Shown here: in pieces, positions 24,225 to 36,600 of the stretch | Position numbering within the stretch: position 1 is the first letter of the stretch | How the letters are laid out: every line of letters starts with the position of its first letter | Assembly: GCA_034440575.1 (NCBI GenBank) | Contig: JAOTOL010001524.1 | Span: 385,501 to 449,500 of the forward strand | Direction of reading: 5' to 3' | Source: Imbricaverruca yamaguchii | Lineage: Eukaryota; Arthropoda; Thecostraca; Neoverrucidae | DNA length: 64,000 nucleotides | Position numbers and translations under genes: made by a program | The notes under the pieces: generated by a model | Told to the model about the DNA's origin: nothing | Seen by the model: only the letters and a program-made list of their open reading frames with translations | Databases searched by the model: none

Positions 24225-27200
24225 ATGGTTAGTATCCAATTGCGTAGGTATGAAGTGCTTTAAAGGTTTCTTTGTTAAGGTGTCATTGTCAAGTTAAGGT
24301 GTCATTGTCAAGATGTCATTGTCAAAAAATGTATTGTGCAGATTGAAGACATTTTCGTTTTGAAGGTAAATTGGATGAATGCATCATGAGGCTGATTTAA
24401 TGTGTCCTATGGAATATTTGCTGCATATTTTGTAGGGTAGGCAATCTCATGAACAGTCTAGAAGTTTGTTTCCATGGTAGTGTGGATGTTATGAGACCAA
24501 GATGTGAAACCCTGCAGTGATGTCACATCAGTAAATTTATCATAAAAGGTGCTTTGGCAATTTTTTTTGGGAATATAATGTTTATGAACATGATTCAGAA
24601 GATGCCACCACTATTTTCTTGGGAAATGCTTTTCAATTTGAAGGATGATGTCATAGACATGTCGGTATGGTGTGATGACATCAGGTATAGCAAAGGTTTT
24701 GATTGGCTAATGCTGCAAGCAGTTCACATACCTTAATGAGATGGTCCAATTATGAATAATTAAATAGGAAAACCTAAGCTAACCTAGCCTAACCTAACCT
24801 AGCCTAGCCTAGCCTAACTTAACCTAACCTAACCTTATGACAAAAATACAGAAATAAGTATTTCCCAAGAAAATCAGTGGTCGCATCTTCCAAGTCATGT
24901 TCATAAACATGGTATTTTTTAAAAATCCAAAAATTCCCAAAACACCTTTTATGACAAAAATACCATCACATCTTGGTCTCCCAGGATGTGACATCCCACA
25001 ACCCTGCAGTGATTTAGGACAGCAGTAAAGCTGTGCTTGGATGTTGATCATGGTCGCTGGTTGTCAAACTTGCATGAAATTCAATAATACAAATTAGCAT
25101 GGTGAAATTATGATGTCTGCATAGGTACCTTTGGAAATTTGTTTTTAGCCAATGCCATATTTTGAGAAAAATGTTGTTCACACATGTTTTTGAATGTGAT
25201 TAAGATGGATGCAACTGTTACTCCTGGGACAAATACATGCCTTTCAATTGGCAGCCAACTATTACATCATTGTTTGTCAATGGTGATCAATAGGGGTCAT
25301 AGACTCATCTTAGACAAGTTAAGGTGTGGGACAATTAAGAGACAACAGGTTTTCAATAAAAGGCAATTGATCAATAGAATGGCCTGATGATGTAATGAGT
25401 CCCTCATTGAATGTATTACAAAATAGTGTGAACATTTTTTATGTTTGAGTATCTTGAGTTAGTGTTGGATGTATGTCAGTCTGTGTATATACTACAGGTC
25501 CATTAAGTAGGCATGTATGGAATTTGAAAACTATTGGTGGAACACTCAGTCCATGCATGTGTTGTGTGGCATTGAGTGAATATGCCTCTATAGGTGTTGG
25601 TGGGTGTGTAGGATGTTGGTACATGGTTTATTTGTAATTTAGGATGTGGCAGTGGTGAGCGTGTTGAGTATCATTTTGCCCAGTCATGTATCTTCCTGTT
25701 GCATGCTTAACCCAGATGACCCAATTGCTGATATTAAATTTGATCACTTTATGACTGACTTAATACCAGGGCAGCAGTTATGTACTGGGTTTTGCACAGC
25801 TAAAGTTGAAAACATTTTGCATACCTCAATTAAATTGTCCTGGTTGCTGGTTATTGCTGTTCTCATCACTGAAGTCCTCAGTTGGGATGACAACCTCAGA
25901 ATGTGACCCTCACACTGGTGTGAGTATAGCTTGAATGCTCTAAGAAGGAAGTTGTGTATCTGCAGCTCTGCTGTAGATGCTCAATAATTTCAAAACAAAT
26001 AAATGCATATCAGAACAATAAATAAAAGGGAAACCTATTTCAGACTTATTAAGATATAGTATTCACATTTATTCGGAGCCATGGTGGCCCATGTGGGTGA
26101 AGGATATCAAGGGAATACAGTATAAAGAAGAACAAAAACCGAAACTTTATAATCTATGTTATTATCAGAGTTCTAATGAATCAATATCCTATTATGTTCC
26201 CATGGTCAATCTCCTCGGTATTGCATGCCCATAGGCCAGTTCTGAATCTACCACTAAATAAACCTGACTTGTGTACAACTCTGATTGATAGGCATAATAT
26301 AAGTCACATTCTAGCAGCAATTATAGTGGCAACACTTGTGACTTGTGTACAACTCTGATTGATAGGCATAATATAAGTCACATTCTAGCAGCAATCATAG
26401 TGGCAACACTAATCATTTAATATGACACAAAATGGTTTAATGGCTTCCCCAGAATGACTGCATCACATAATGTATGATGACAGTGTAAATTATTGAATTC
26501 ATTCAAGGTTTGAATGATGTTTGTTGTTTGTCATCCAGAACATTATCCTCTCTGGAAAATCATCTTCTTTTAAAAGAAAGGTTGAATGTAGTTGTTTGAA
26601 AACGACTGTATCTATGCAAATCTATGTCTATGCAAAAAAAAAATCTATGCAAATCTACAATAAGCCCTATCATTTGTATCATTGTTACTGTCAGCATTTG
26701 GCTCAATTCAAAACTTATATCACAAAGCATCTTGCAATCAGTGAAAAGAAAGAAGGTTCAGGCGTTCAATGAAAGCGATTTCACAGGGATATTACAGGTC
26801 AAACCTGTAGCCTACATTTGAATCATCAGTCATTGAATCATCAGGAGGGGGATGGGGAGGTTATGATTTGGTGTTTGATAGGTACCTAGTGAATTAAATG
26901 AGAAGTCCTGAACTGGCATGCAGTCAAGCTTCTTGTGAGGAAGTGAGAACTGAAGCCCATCTTTCCAGTGGATGCAGTTTTCATCTATTAATACTATCTT
27001 TTGCCTGAGCTTTTCTTATATTGCCAAATTGTTTTCATATGGTTGGAAGTTTTTACATCTTCACTTGCTATCATCCACTATACAGAAAATCAATACCACG
27101 ACACCGATCATACCCATCGTTGCAACCATAATTTTTTAACTAGATGTGACATTTGCATTGTACATTTTCAGCTCTTCTATTCATTCTTCAAGTCTCTGGT

Positions 27201-28265
27201 GGGCAAGGATGTTGTGGTGGAGCTGAAGAACGATCTTAGGTGAGAATATATGTCTGTTTATTCATTGTTCACACATGATTGCCAGATGAACTACAATTTT
27301 TGTCATTCTAGTGTTTTATGTCTGTATTGCCATGCAAGGTTTTAACTGGTGTGTTTTATTTCCATAGCATATGTGGCACACTTCACTCTGTTGACCAGTA
27401 CCTAAACATCAAGCTTACTGACATCAGCGTCATTGACCAGGAGAAGTACCCACACATGGTAAGCGATTGCGATGACTACGGCGCTAGCTGATTTCATGTA
27501 CTGTTTCAATCAACATGCTGTAGTTCAATCTACCAGTGCTAGCTAGGTTATTCAGTGTGATCGAACAGGCAGAGCCAAGGATGCTGCGAAATACATGGTG
27601 CATTTTTCGAAGAACAGGGATAGCCGGATAATCCTTCCTTGCACGTGCTATCATTCAATCGGCCTTCCGACCCAAGTGGCCATGGAGACTTGTAGCGACC
27701 GGTTAAGGTCATTCTGTTGACCAGGCTGCAGCGTCGAAGAAGCGGCATTTATTCATTCGTTCTCTCCGGGACTGAAATCCAGAATGGCCCGATATCGTCA
27801 ATGCTGTTCAGCAAGGACGAGCGAAACAGAAAACAAGTTACATCGAAGACGTAATTAGGTTATGGCCTTCCTTGTTTTAGCTTGGGATGACCTCATAGAA
27901 ATTAGGATGGCTTTATAGAAGCCAGCGCATTTTTTTTTAATATCCGGCGCAATTCATGAGGTCCAATCACATCTCAGGGGACGGCATTTGCCCCTTTCCC
28001 CCTGGGTACGTAGCTGCTTGGCGATGGTCTCTGCTGCTCATGTGTTGCTGTTCCTTGTCGGTGGCTGTCAGCCTTCGCCGCGCATGTGTAGCTGTTCATG
28101 TTGAATGCCGTCGGTGTGATAATGGGCCGCTGTCCGCAGCTGTCGGTGAAGAACTGCTTTATCCGCGGCTCCGTGGTGCGGTACGTCCAGCTGCCGGCTG
28201 ACGAGATCGACACACAGCTGCTACAGGATGCCGCCAGGAAGGAGGCCCAGCAGGGGAAGACGTAG
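24225..28265 (+). CDS. LSM2: LSM2, U6 snRNA-associated Sm-like protein
   Basis: LSM2 is one ring subunit of the nuclear LSM2-8 complex (U6 snRNA 3' end) and the cytoplasmic LSM1-7 complex (mRNA decapping). Coding exons are 27172-27239, 27368-27458 and 28140-28265 (stop TAG). They read LFYSFFKSLVGKDVVVELKN, then CGTLHSVDQYLNIKL, then NCFIRGSVVRYVQLPADE and QLLQDAARKEA. This is nearly identical to the vertebrate protein and full length (about 95 residues). Both Sm motifs are present, including the RGS of Sm2. Splice phases agree. The exon starting at 27172 begins at codon 2 (Leu), so the ATG must lie in an upstream exon. The best candidate is ATG at 24225-24227 immediately followed by a GTTAGT donor. 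That start is inferred; the three downstream exons are certain. Confidence 0.9.
24485..25030. repeat. Foldback element with CCTAA-like loop in LSM2 intron
   Basis: The left arm (about 24490-24635) and the right arm (about 24850-25030) are diverged inverted repeats. Both contain GACCAAGATGTGA, CATAAAAGGTG, GTTTATGAACATGA and TTTTCTTGGGAAAT when read in the same sense. The loop between them (24775-24837) is a degenerate run of CCTAA/CCTAG pentamers. It resembles a miniature foldback transposon. Confidence 0.7.
25040..27170. other. LSM2 first intron, CpG-poor
   Basis: AT-rich intron. The only clear structure is a tandem duplication of about 71 bases at 26268-26409 containing ACTTGTGTACAACTCTGATT. 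Open frames here are short and unrecognised. Confidence 0.6.
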
Positions 28266-28269
28266 GTCG

Positions 28270-30600
28270 GCGGCGCCACCGTCGCCGCTCCGTCACCCGC
28301 CCATCGTGTCGAGTCATCTCTGTGTACCGATGTATCGCCGCTGAATACACCTGCATACTTTTGTGTGATCGTCGTCTGAACTGGTGTGGACGCGCGAACC
28401 TCTGTGGGTGAATATTCCACCACAGTTATGGCTTCATAGTTCCTCGCTGCCATCTTCTCAGATCGGATAGCGATGTGGCGAGCAGAAGTCAACCAATCGG
28501 GACCGGGAACCATAAATCGGCGTTGACCATGACAGCCGTCAATGCACAACTCCATCGTACATTGCACGAGTCCAGCTAAACGCTATGTTCCGCACGATGT
28601 CTGGGCAGCTTGCGAAAACATGCGTTTCTTCAACGTTCTTCGTTCTTACGGCTGCTCACTGAAAATGCAGTCCATCCGGCCCTAAAAACAAAAATAGTTC
28701 GCCACTCGCCCATAGCCGCGATCATCCGCAAGCATAGCAGCAAGTCTTCCTGTACACCCGGACACATACCCCCTGTCGCAGATGACTAGGTGCTAACCTA
28801 ACGCGCTAACCTGGAGCTGCATTAGTTCTCCCGGGGATATTCACGACAGTATATCAATGAGTTTCGGAATCGCATCATAAGTGAAACTTGCCATTCGTTG
28901 GGGAGGGGGATTCTTCTTCTAAAGCTTTCCATCCGGCCATTTCTGCTCAATCCCCGAATAGTGTGGCGCAGGTTCTTTTCCAGAGCCATGCTTTGATTAT
29001 CAGCTTCTAAACACATCAGCAGACGTCATGACAAAGGATTTTTACAAGTAAGTACCCACGCGTTTTCGCTGGGGCGTATTTCTCATTTCTTTTTCTTCTA
29101 TCCCTCCTATATGATACCTGCCTCGCACATATCGTTCCATGAAAACAAAACTAGAAATGTCTATGAGCTCAGCCAGCTGGATGTATGGGCTCCGTCTCTT
29201 CTGTCTCGCTTCTCGCCTTAACTATTATCCGATGTCATCTGCACTTTAATTATGCTGCGCATCCCTTACACAATTCCTACTTAGTGGGAGAACATTTCGC
29301 GGATGACCGACACTGCGCCGTGCATCAGTATAAAAACAGCACTGTGAAGAATACGAGGAGTGTACTGAAAACATCAATTACGTCGAGGCTGGCCAAAACA
29401 GGCCATACGGAGCATGTAATCCGCACAAAACACTTCGTCAATTTGTCCCATATAGTTATCATGCTTTTACTTGTGTTTTGCTGAGAATAGAAAAGGATTG
29501 GAGGTCTCGCGTTTGCATTATATAAATACATTATATAGATGCCGACCGGGAGCTCACCAATGCGGGAGCTGGCGATGTTCCACTCAGCACACTGCAACCA
29601 ACCTTTGGTTCGCCTACGGCGCATCTGACGGCACTATGCCGTACAGCCTCGCCAATATTTCACGCCGATTGGTTGTGGATGGATTCGACAATCCCGTTGG
29701 GTGGAGGATTAGAGGGGAGGGGGCTTTAAGGCGCATCAATCATGTTGATCATAAAGCATGGAGTGTTAGAACCCGCGATCTTACGATCAAGAGCCAGAGC
29801 GAGATAACTGCGTCGCGCAATCTCGCCTGCACCAGCCAGGAGGTGTAGGAGTACATGTTGCTCACGGTTGATGTTGATCGCGATGACAAGCGGTCCTTGA
29901 TCAATGTCTGGCCAAAGACTTGACACAACCGACGATTCGGCATATTGCGCGCGAACCTCTGCAGGTCAAGTGGTTTCCGGTTCACAACCGAGCCGTAGAA
30001 CGTGCTGGGAGGCTGATCACAGGAGCGGCCGGGCTGGGACGGCTAGTGATGGGATGAGGAAGGTTGCCGAGAATCATAATATAACATAAAAGACCTATGC
30101 GTGACAATAAAACAACGATGAAGCTACGTGATTGTGCGATATCAGTAAAATGAGTGTCAGGCGAAGTACGTGGGAACGCAAGCATATTCATGGGAATTTT
30201 GACATGCTAAACTAAGTGGAAGTACATTGAAGCGGGAAAGTTATGCGTTCATGTTGATACTGATATAGTCACCACGCATATCTGAATACAACTGCGACAT
30301 TCACCACCGTCGATTTGTATTTTTCTTCCGGAGAGCGAAACGGTTGTTGGCTTTCGCCACCATGTGGCGTTGCAGTCGCACAGGTCGCATTATTCCACAT
30401 CTGCACCGTGCCTTATGATGCATGGCACACCCTGATGACCACGGGTTGAGGAATACAGCGATGACACCACTGAAGGAGGGCCCAGGCAGCCATTCGCCGA
30501 GGGTGCGGCGCGTCTCCGAGCCACGGCGCGCTCAAAACGCCAACTCGGAACACTCCGATGGATATCACAGGAAGCCAGAGTGTAGACCACGAAACTTTGC
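28270..30600. other. Intergenic region between LSM2 and AFG2B 3' ends
   Basis: CpG-normal sequence between two convergent genes. Apart from one SINE piece (29725-29830) nothing was recognised. Minus-strand open frames overlapping LSM2 exon 4 are shadows. Confidence 0.5.
29725..29835 (-). mobile_element. tRNA-derived SINE piece
   Basis: Read on the minus strand, GATCGCGGGTTCTAAC resembles a tRNA B box. It is followed by CATGATTGATGCGCC and an A/C-rich end like the other SINE tails in this window. The head is poorly preserved. Confidence 0.5.
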
Positions 30601-30601
30601 G

Positions 30602-33600
30602 TCACATAGCCTCTTTCAACGAAAACGTACATTGTGGCTCCGACACCAGTTGACTCGCCACATCTGACGACGCATGAGCATCGTCCGTGGTCACATCACA
30701 CGCTGCGTCTGACGTCACATCACACGCTGTGTCTGACGTCACATCACACGCTGTGTCGGACGTCCGCCGAGCGGCGTTGTCTGACGTCAGCTGGGCGGCT
30801 GCGTCTGACGTCACATCACACGCTGCGTCGGAGGTCCGCAGAGTGGCGTGGTCTGACGTCAGTTTGACGGCTGCGTCTGACGTCACATAACACGCTGCGT
30901 CAGAGGTGCGCAGAGTGGCGTGGTCTGACGTCAGCTGGGCGGCTGCGTCTGACGTCACATCACACGCTGTGTCGGACGTCCGCCGAGCGGCGTTGTCTGA
31001 CGTCAGCTGGGCGGCTGCGTCTGACGTCACATCACACGCTGTGTCGGACGTCCGCTGAGCGGCGTTGTCTGACGTCAGCTGGGCGGCTGCGTCTGACGTC
31101 ACATCACACGCTGCGTCGGAGGTCCGCCCAGCGGCGCTGTCTGACGTCAGTTGGATGGCTGCGTCTGACACACACACTGTGTCGGACGTCCGCCGAGCGG
31201 CATTGTCCGACGTTAGTTTGGCGGCGTTGTCTGACGCCACACCCACTGTGACGGACGTCCGCTGAGCGGTGTCCGACGTCAGCCGAGAGCCGGCGGTGTC
31301 GGGCGTGCCCAGCTGGAGACTGAAGTGGCGCCGAGCCACCTGCGTGGACGCCAGGCTCTCGGTGAGCGCCGCCAGGCCCGCCTCGTTACAGAGGTGGCGC
31401 AGGTCGGCGCCGGAGAGGCCGGCGGACCGTTCGGCCAGCTCAGACACCGACACGTCGTCAGCCACCGGCATACCGGTCAGGTACAGCTGCCGGCAAACAG
31501 ACAGTGCGACACCCACTGGTATGCCAGCCACGGCAAACAGTGCAACACTCACTGGTGTACCAGTCATGGCAAACAGACAGTGCAACGCCCACTTGTATAC
31601 TGGTCAGGTACAGCTGCTGGTTAACAGACAGTGCAACACTCATGGGCAAACAACAGTAAGCTCTGGTCGCGTGGCAACGACAGTGCCTTTCACTACCTGT
31701 CAGGTACAGCTACCGGCATACGGACAGTACAACACCAAATGGTATATCTGTCAGGTATAGCTTCCGGCATACAGGCAATACAACACCCACTGACATACTG
31801 GCTCTGCCTGTAGCACAAGTCGCCGTTGTAACTCATGCAGTAAGTATTGCTATCACAGCCCCACCTGTAGCGTGTCATTGTCTAGCCACCTGTAGTACCC
31901 CATGGTTCCCCGCCTGTAGCACGCCACTGTATCCCCTCCTGTAGTGTGTCGCCATTGTTTCCACACATGTGGCGCACAGCAGCAATGCATCCCCACCTGC
32001 AGTATCTGGCGGCGCGCATCCAGCGAGGGCAGCGGCACGTGAATGTGCTGGTCCAGCCTGCCCGGCCTCAGCAGAGCTTCGTCGATCAGGTCGCGACGGT
32101 TGGTGGCGCCCACCACGAACACGGCACTGTCCACCGCCTGCCACAGCACACAGCAAGCTATTCAGGCGCCTGCCACAGCACATAACAGCTGTCCACCGCC
32201 TGCCACAGCACACAGCAAGCTATTCAGGCGCCTGCCACAGCACACAGCAGCGTCCACCGCCTGCCAAGACACACAAGCTATTGGGCCTGCCACAGCACAC
32301 AACAGCTGTCCACCGCCTGCCACAGCACACAGCAATTATTCAGGCGCCTGCCACAGCACACAACAGCGTCCACCGCCTGCCACAGCACACAGCAAGCTAT
32401 TCAGGGCCTGCCACAGCACACAACAGCTGTCCACCGCCTGCCACAGACACAGCAGGCTATTCAGGCGCCTGCCACAGCACACAGCAGCTGTCACCGCCTG
32501 CCACAGCACACAGCAAGCTATTCAGGCGCCTGCCACAGCACACAACAGCTGTCCACCGCCTGCCACAGCACACAGCAAGCTATTCAGGCACCTGCCACAG
32601 CACACAACAGCTGTCCACCGCCTGCCACAGCACACAGCAAGCTATTCAGGCGCCTGCCACAGCACACAACAGCTGTCCACCGCCTGCCACAGCACACAGC
32701 AGGCTATTCAGGCGCCTGCCACAGCACATAACAGCTGTCCACCGCCTGCCACAGCACACAGCAGGCTATTCAGGCGCCTGCCACAGCACACAGCAGCTGT
32801 CCACCGCCTGCCACAGCACACAGCAAGCTATTCAGGCACCTGCCACAGCACACAACAGCTGTCCACCGCCTGCCACAGCACACAGCAAGCTATTCAGGCA
32901 CCTGCCACAGCACACAACAGCTGTCCACCGCCTGCCACAGCACACAGCAGGCTATTCAGGCACCTGCCACAGCACACAACAGCTGTCCACCGCCTGCCAC
33001 AGCAAACAGCAGGCTATTCAGGTGCCTGCCACAGCACATAACAGCTGTCCACCGCCTGCCACAGCACACAGCAGGCTATTCAGGCGCCTGCCACAGCACA
33101 CAACAGCTGTCCACCGCCTGCCACAGCACACAGCAGGCTATTCAGGCGCCTGCCACAGCATGCAACAGGTCCACCGCCTGCCACAGCACACAGCAGGCTA
33201 TTCAGGCGCCTGCCACAGCACACAACAGCTGTCCACCGCCTGCCACAGCACACAGCAAGCTATTCAGGCACCTGCCACAGCACATAACAGCTGTCCACCG
33301 CCTGCCACAGCACACAGCAGGCTATTCAGGCGCCTGCCACAGCACATAACAGCTGTCCACCGCCTGCCACAGCACACAGCAAGCTATTCAGGCGCCTGCC
33401 ACAGCACACAACAGCTGTCCACCGCCTGCCACAGCAAACAGCAGGCTATTCAGGCGCCTGCCACAGCACATAACAGCTGTCCACCGCCTGCCACAGCACA
33501 CAGCAGGCTATTCAGGCGCCTGCCACAGCACACGACAGCTGTCCACCGCCTGCCACAGCACAGAGCAGGCTACTCAGGCACCTGCCACAGCACACAACAG

Positions 33601-36600
33601 CTTCCTCCTACGTCTGCCTTAATCCTGTTCTGTGCGGGATGTCCGGTACTACAATAGCGTGCCCAAGAGCAGATCCTACACCCCACCCCAAAGATCTTGA
33701 GAACTGCAAATCAGATTCTGACAAAAAAAATGTGTCACAAGATCTACAAGATACTCAACAAAATACCCTATCAACTATGCAAAGCGGAGGATCGCCAACG
33801 CACGTTATGTTTCCCAATGACACACCTCACGTGATTTGCATCAGCCTCTCTTCACAGGCCAGCATTAAACCAGCGCTCAGCTGCCTGACACGACATCCAG
33901 CAGTTCAATCAACTGCCAGCCACAAAACACATCAGTGTACTCAGCCACCTAGCGCTGTGACGGTGCACAAAATACACGTGCTGTCCGCTGAGACAGCCAG
34001 GCACAACACAGCATTTAATGAAACAGAATTGTTGAGAACTGTGAACAGGAAGAAACGTTTTTCTTAGAAAGGATATGATACGTATCCAACGAATTGTACG
34101 GGGCTGTTAAAATTGAGAATGGTAGTCATTCCAATGGTGTAATTATTAACGGCAAAATTCATGTTTCACACCTCCCAAAATTTACCGATTCACTACACAA
34201 GTCATACATGTTACAGGGCCATTTCGGTCATTCTCCCACAATAAACTGGCACGGGATAGCGACACAAATTTGCTATCCAAATTTGCGACACAAATTTGCG
34301 ATCCACCACGTAGCTTGACTACCTTTGTTGTGAGAAACAAGATGCAGGGTGTAAAAAAGAAAACATATGCATTGATGCCATGTGCATGCATCATGTAGTG
34401 CCAACCCCATCCCCTTGTTTTTGTAAATTCGTTTGCCTGACGGACCCAATTATTACGTCCTGCGCCACATTTGCACGTATGCCTTTCGAAGAAATAACAT
34501 CCTCAGCGAGAAACACAGCGGTTCATGGAAAACCGAAACTAGTTTCAGAAACTGCCGGTGTTAAGTCTCAAAGTAAAAGATACAAGGTGCAAAAACTTGG
34601 CTATCGGAACACTCATCCACTTATAACAGCTGGAAACATCCATCAATTCGGCTTCACTATCACTGATTCACTATCACTGTGGCCTCAGGGAGCGCGCCGA
34701 CCGTCAACTCCGGTGAGACCTAAATACCACCCACCCACCAGCCCAGATAACTGCCGATTCCATCCAGACGGGGGCCCCCAACAGTGCCGATGCCACACAG
34801 ATAGGGACCCCCAACAGTGCTGATGCCATCCAGATAGGGGCCCCCAGCAATTCTGATGCCACCCAGATTGGAGCCCGACAGTGCCGACGTTACCCAGATA
34901 TGGGCCCTCAACAGTGCGGGTGCCGCGCTGGATCGCCACTGCAGCCCGAATCTCACTGCCTGGTCCCGCCTGATGCCAATACCGTCCTTCGATAGGGGCC
35001 CCCAGCAGTGCGATGCCACCCAGACAGGAGCTGTTAACAGCGCGGGCCCCGCGCTGATGGCCACCGGAGCCCGAATCTCACCGCCTGGTCCGGCTTGATG
35101 CCGATGCCGTCCATCTCGTTAAGGAGCGCCGACAGCAGTTTGGCCTGCACGCCCGTCTGGCCGCTTTTGCTTCTCGTGCCGACAATTGCGTCTGGAAGCG
35201 TCAACATTGGCGAGTTAAAGGACCATGCAGTTGGCCTGTCAAAAGCTACAGCTGACAACTCGATGTGATTGCGGCGACATCCCATGGTGTGTTTCTATCC
35301 CAGGCAGATTGTTTCGCTGTCCTCTGTACTAGGTCATCGTTAAACAGATCCTAATCATAAAAATTGTAATCGACGCCACCTAACTTGCCATCAAGATGTT
35401 CGATTTACTCAGAAATTGTTGACGTGAATTGTGGCGCACATGCCAGGTCCCACGGCTCAGATATTTTACCGAACCCCCGACCGAGTACGGCTGAGAGAAC
35501 ACGTGGCTATCAATTCCATGGACACACCGCCATTTTCGCATGGCCCGCCACCGCATGGCGCCGGCGGCGGCCGCCGTACCGAGCTCGTCGAGGAAGATGA
35601 CCGCCGGCGCCGTCACCCTGGCGCGCGCGAACAGCTCCACCACGGCGCGCTCAGAGTCGCCCACGTACGGCGAGAACAGCTCGGCCGGCGTGGCGGTCAG
35701 GAACGTGGCGCGGCACTCGGAGGCGGCGGCGCGCACCAGACTGGTCTTGGCGCAGCCGGGCGGGCCGTGCAGCAGCAGGCCGCGCGGCGCCGGAACGGCC
35801 AGCCGCCGGTGCGCGTCGGGCCGCGTCAGCGGCGTCACCAGGCAGCGGCGCAGGCGGGCGCGCAGCGGCTCGACGCCGGCCAGCCGCGACCACGCCAGCG
35901 GCGGCAGCGGCGCCGCCGCGGGCCCCGCCCGCAGTGCCGACGGGCTCACCGTGTGCAGCGCCCGCGAGAAGTCGGCCATCGTCAGCGGCGCCGCCTGCCG
36001 GAACACGGCCGCGTCACTGCACTGGGCGACGGCGATAAACGCCTCGTGAACACGGGTGGAACACACCACCTACTGAATCGGCACAATTCCCTACAAAGTC
36101 TTGCCGTCACTCTTATATGAGCATGTGTAGGCAAACTCTTTTTTCCCTCTCATAGTGTCGTTTTAATAAATCACATCCGTATGCTTCATATTATGGTTAG
36201 TCAACCATAACAAGGAGGGTACCTGGTGATACTGCTCGTAAGTCCTGTACACCAGACTTGGAAACAAAGTAACTCTTTGTTTCCAGGTCTGGTATACAGG
36301 AACCAAACAGTGTTGTACACATCGTGTTCATGGCGAATTGCAACATTCTTCGATACTGTTTTCGTCACTGCATACCCAGAGAAAGCCAGGACGCACCACA
36401 ACCGCAGCACGTCCGATCTTTAGATCTGTGAGGGTTGGGGGGTTGGCGCGGTTTTGGATGGCACTGTGATAGGTCGGACGGGAGTGGGATCGGTGAGGGG
36501 GGCGGGTAAGGATTCGAGGCTATTGGTGGAGGAATTGGCGGGCCTCTTCGTACGCTGGGCAGAGCATACAGAGGGGCGCAGGCATGAGATGGATACTTGA

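Noticed and set aside
31969..33657. 562-codon open frame on the plus strand
   Set aside because: It reads straight through the 62-bp minisatellite and is antisense to an AFG2B exon; composition is pure repeat.
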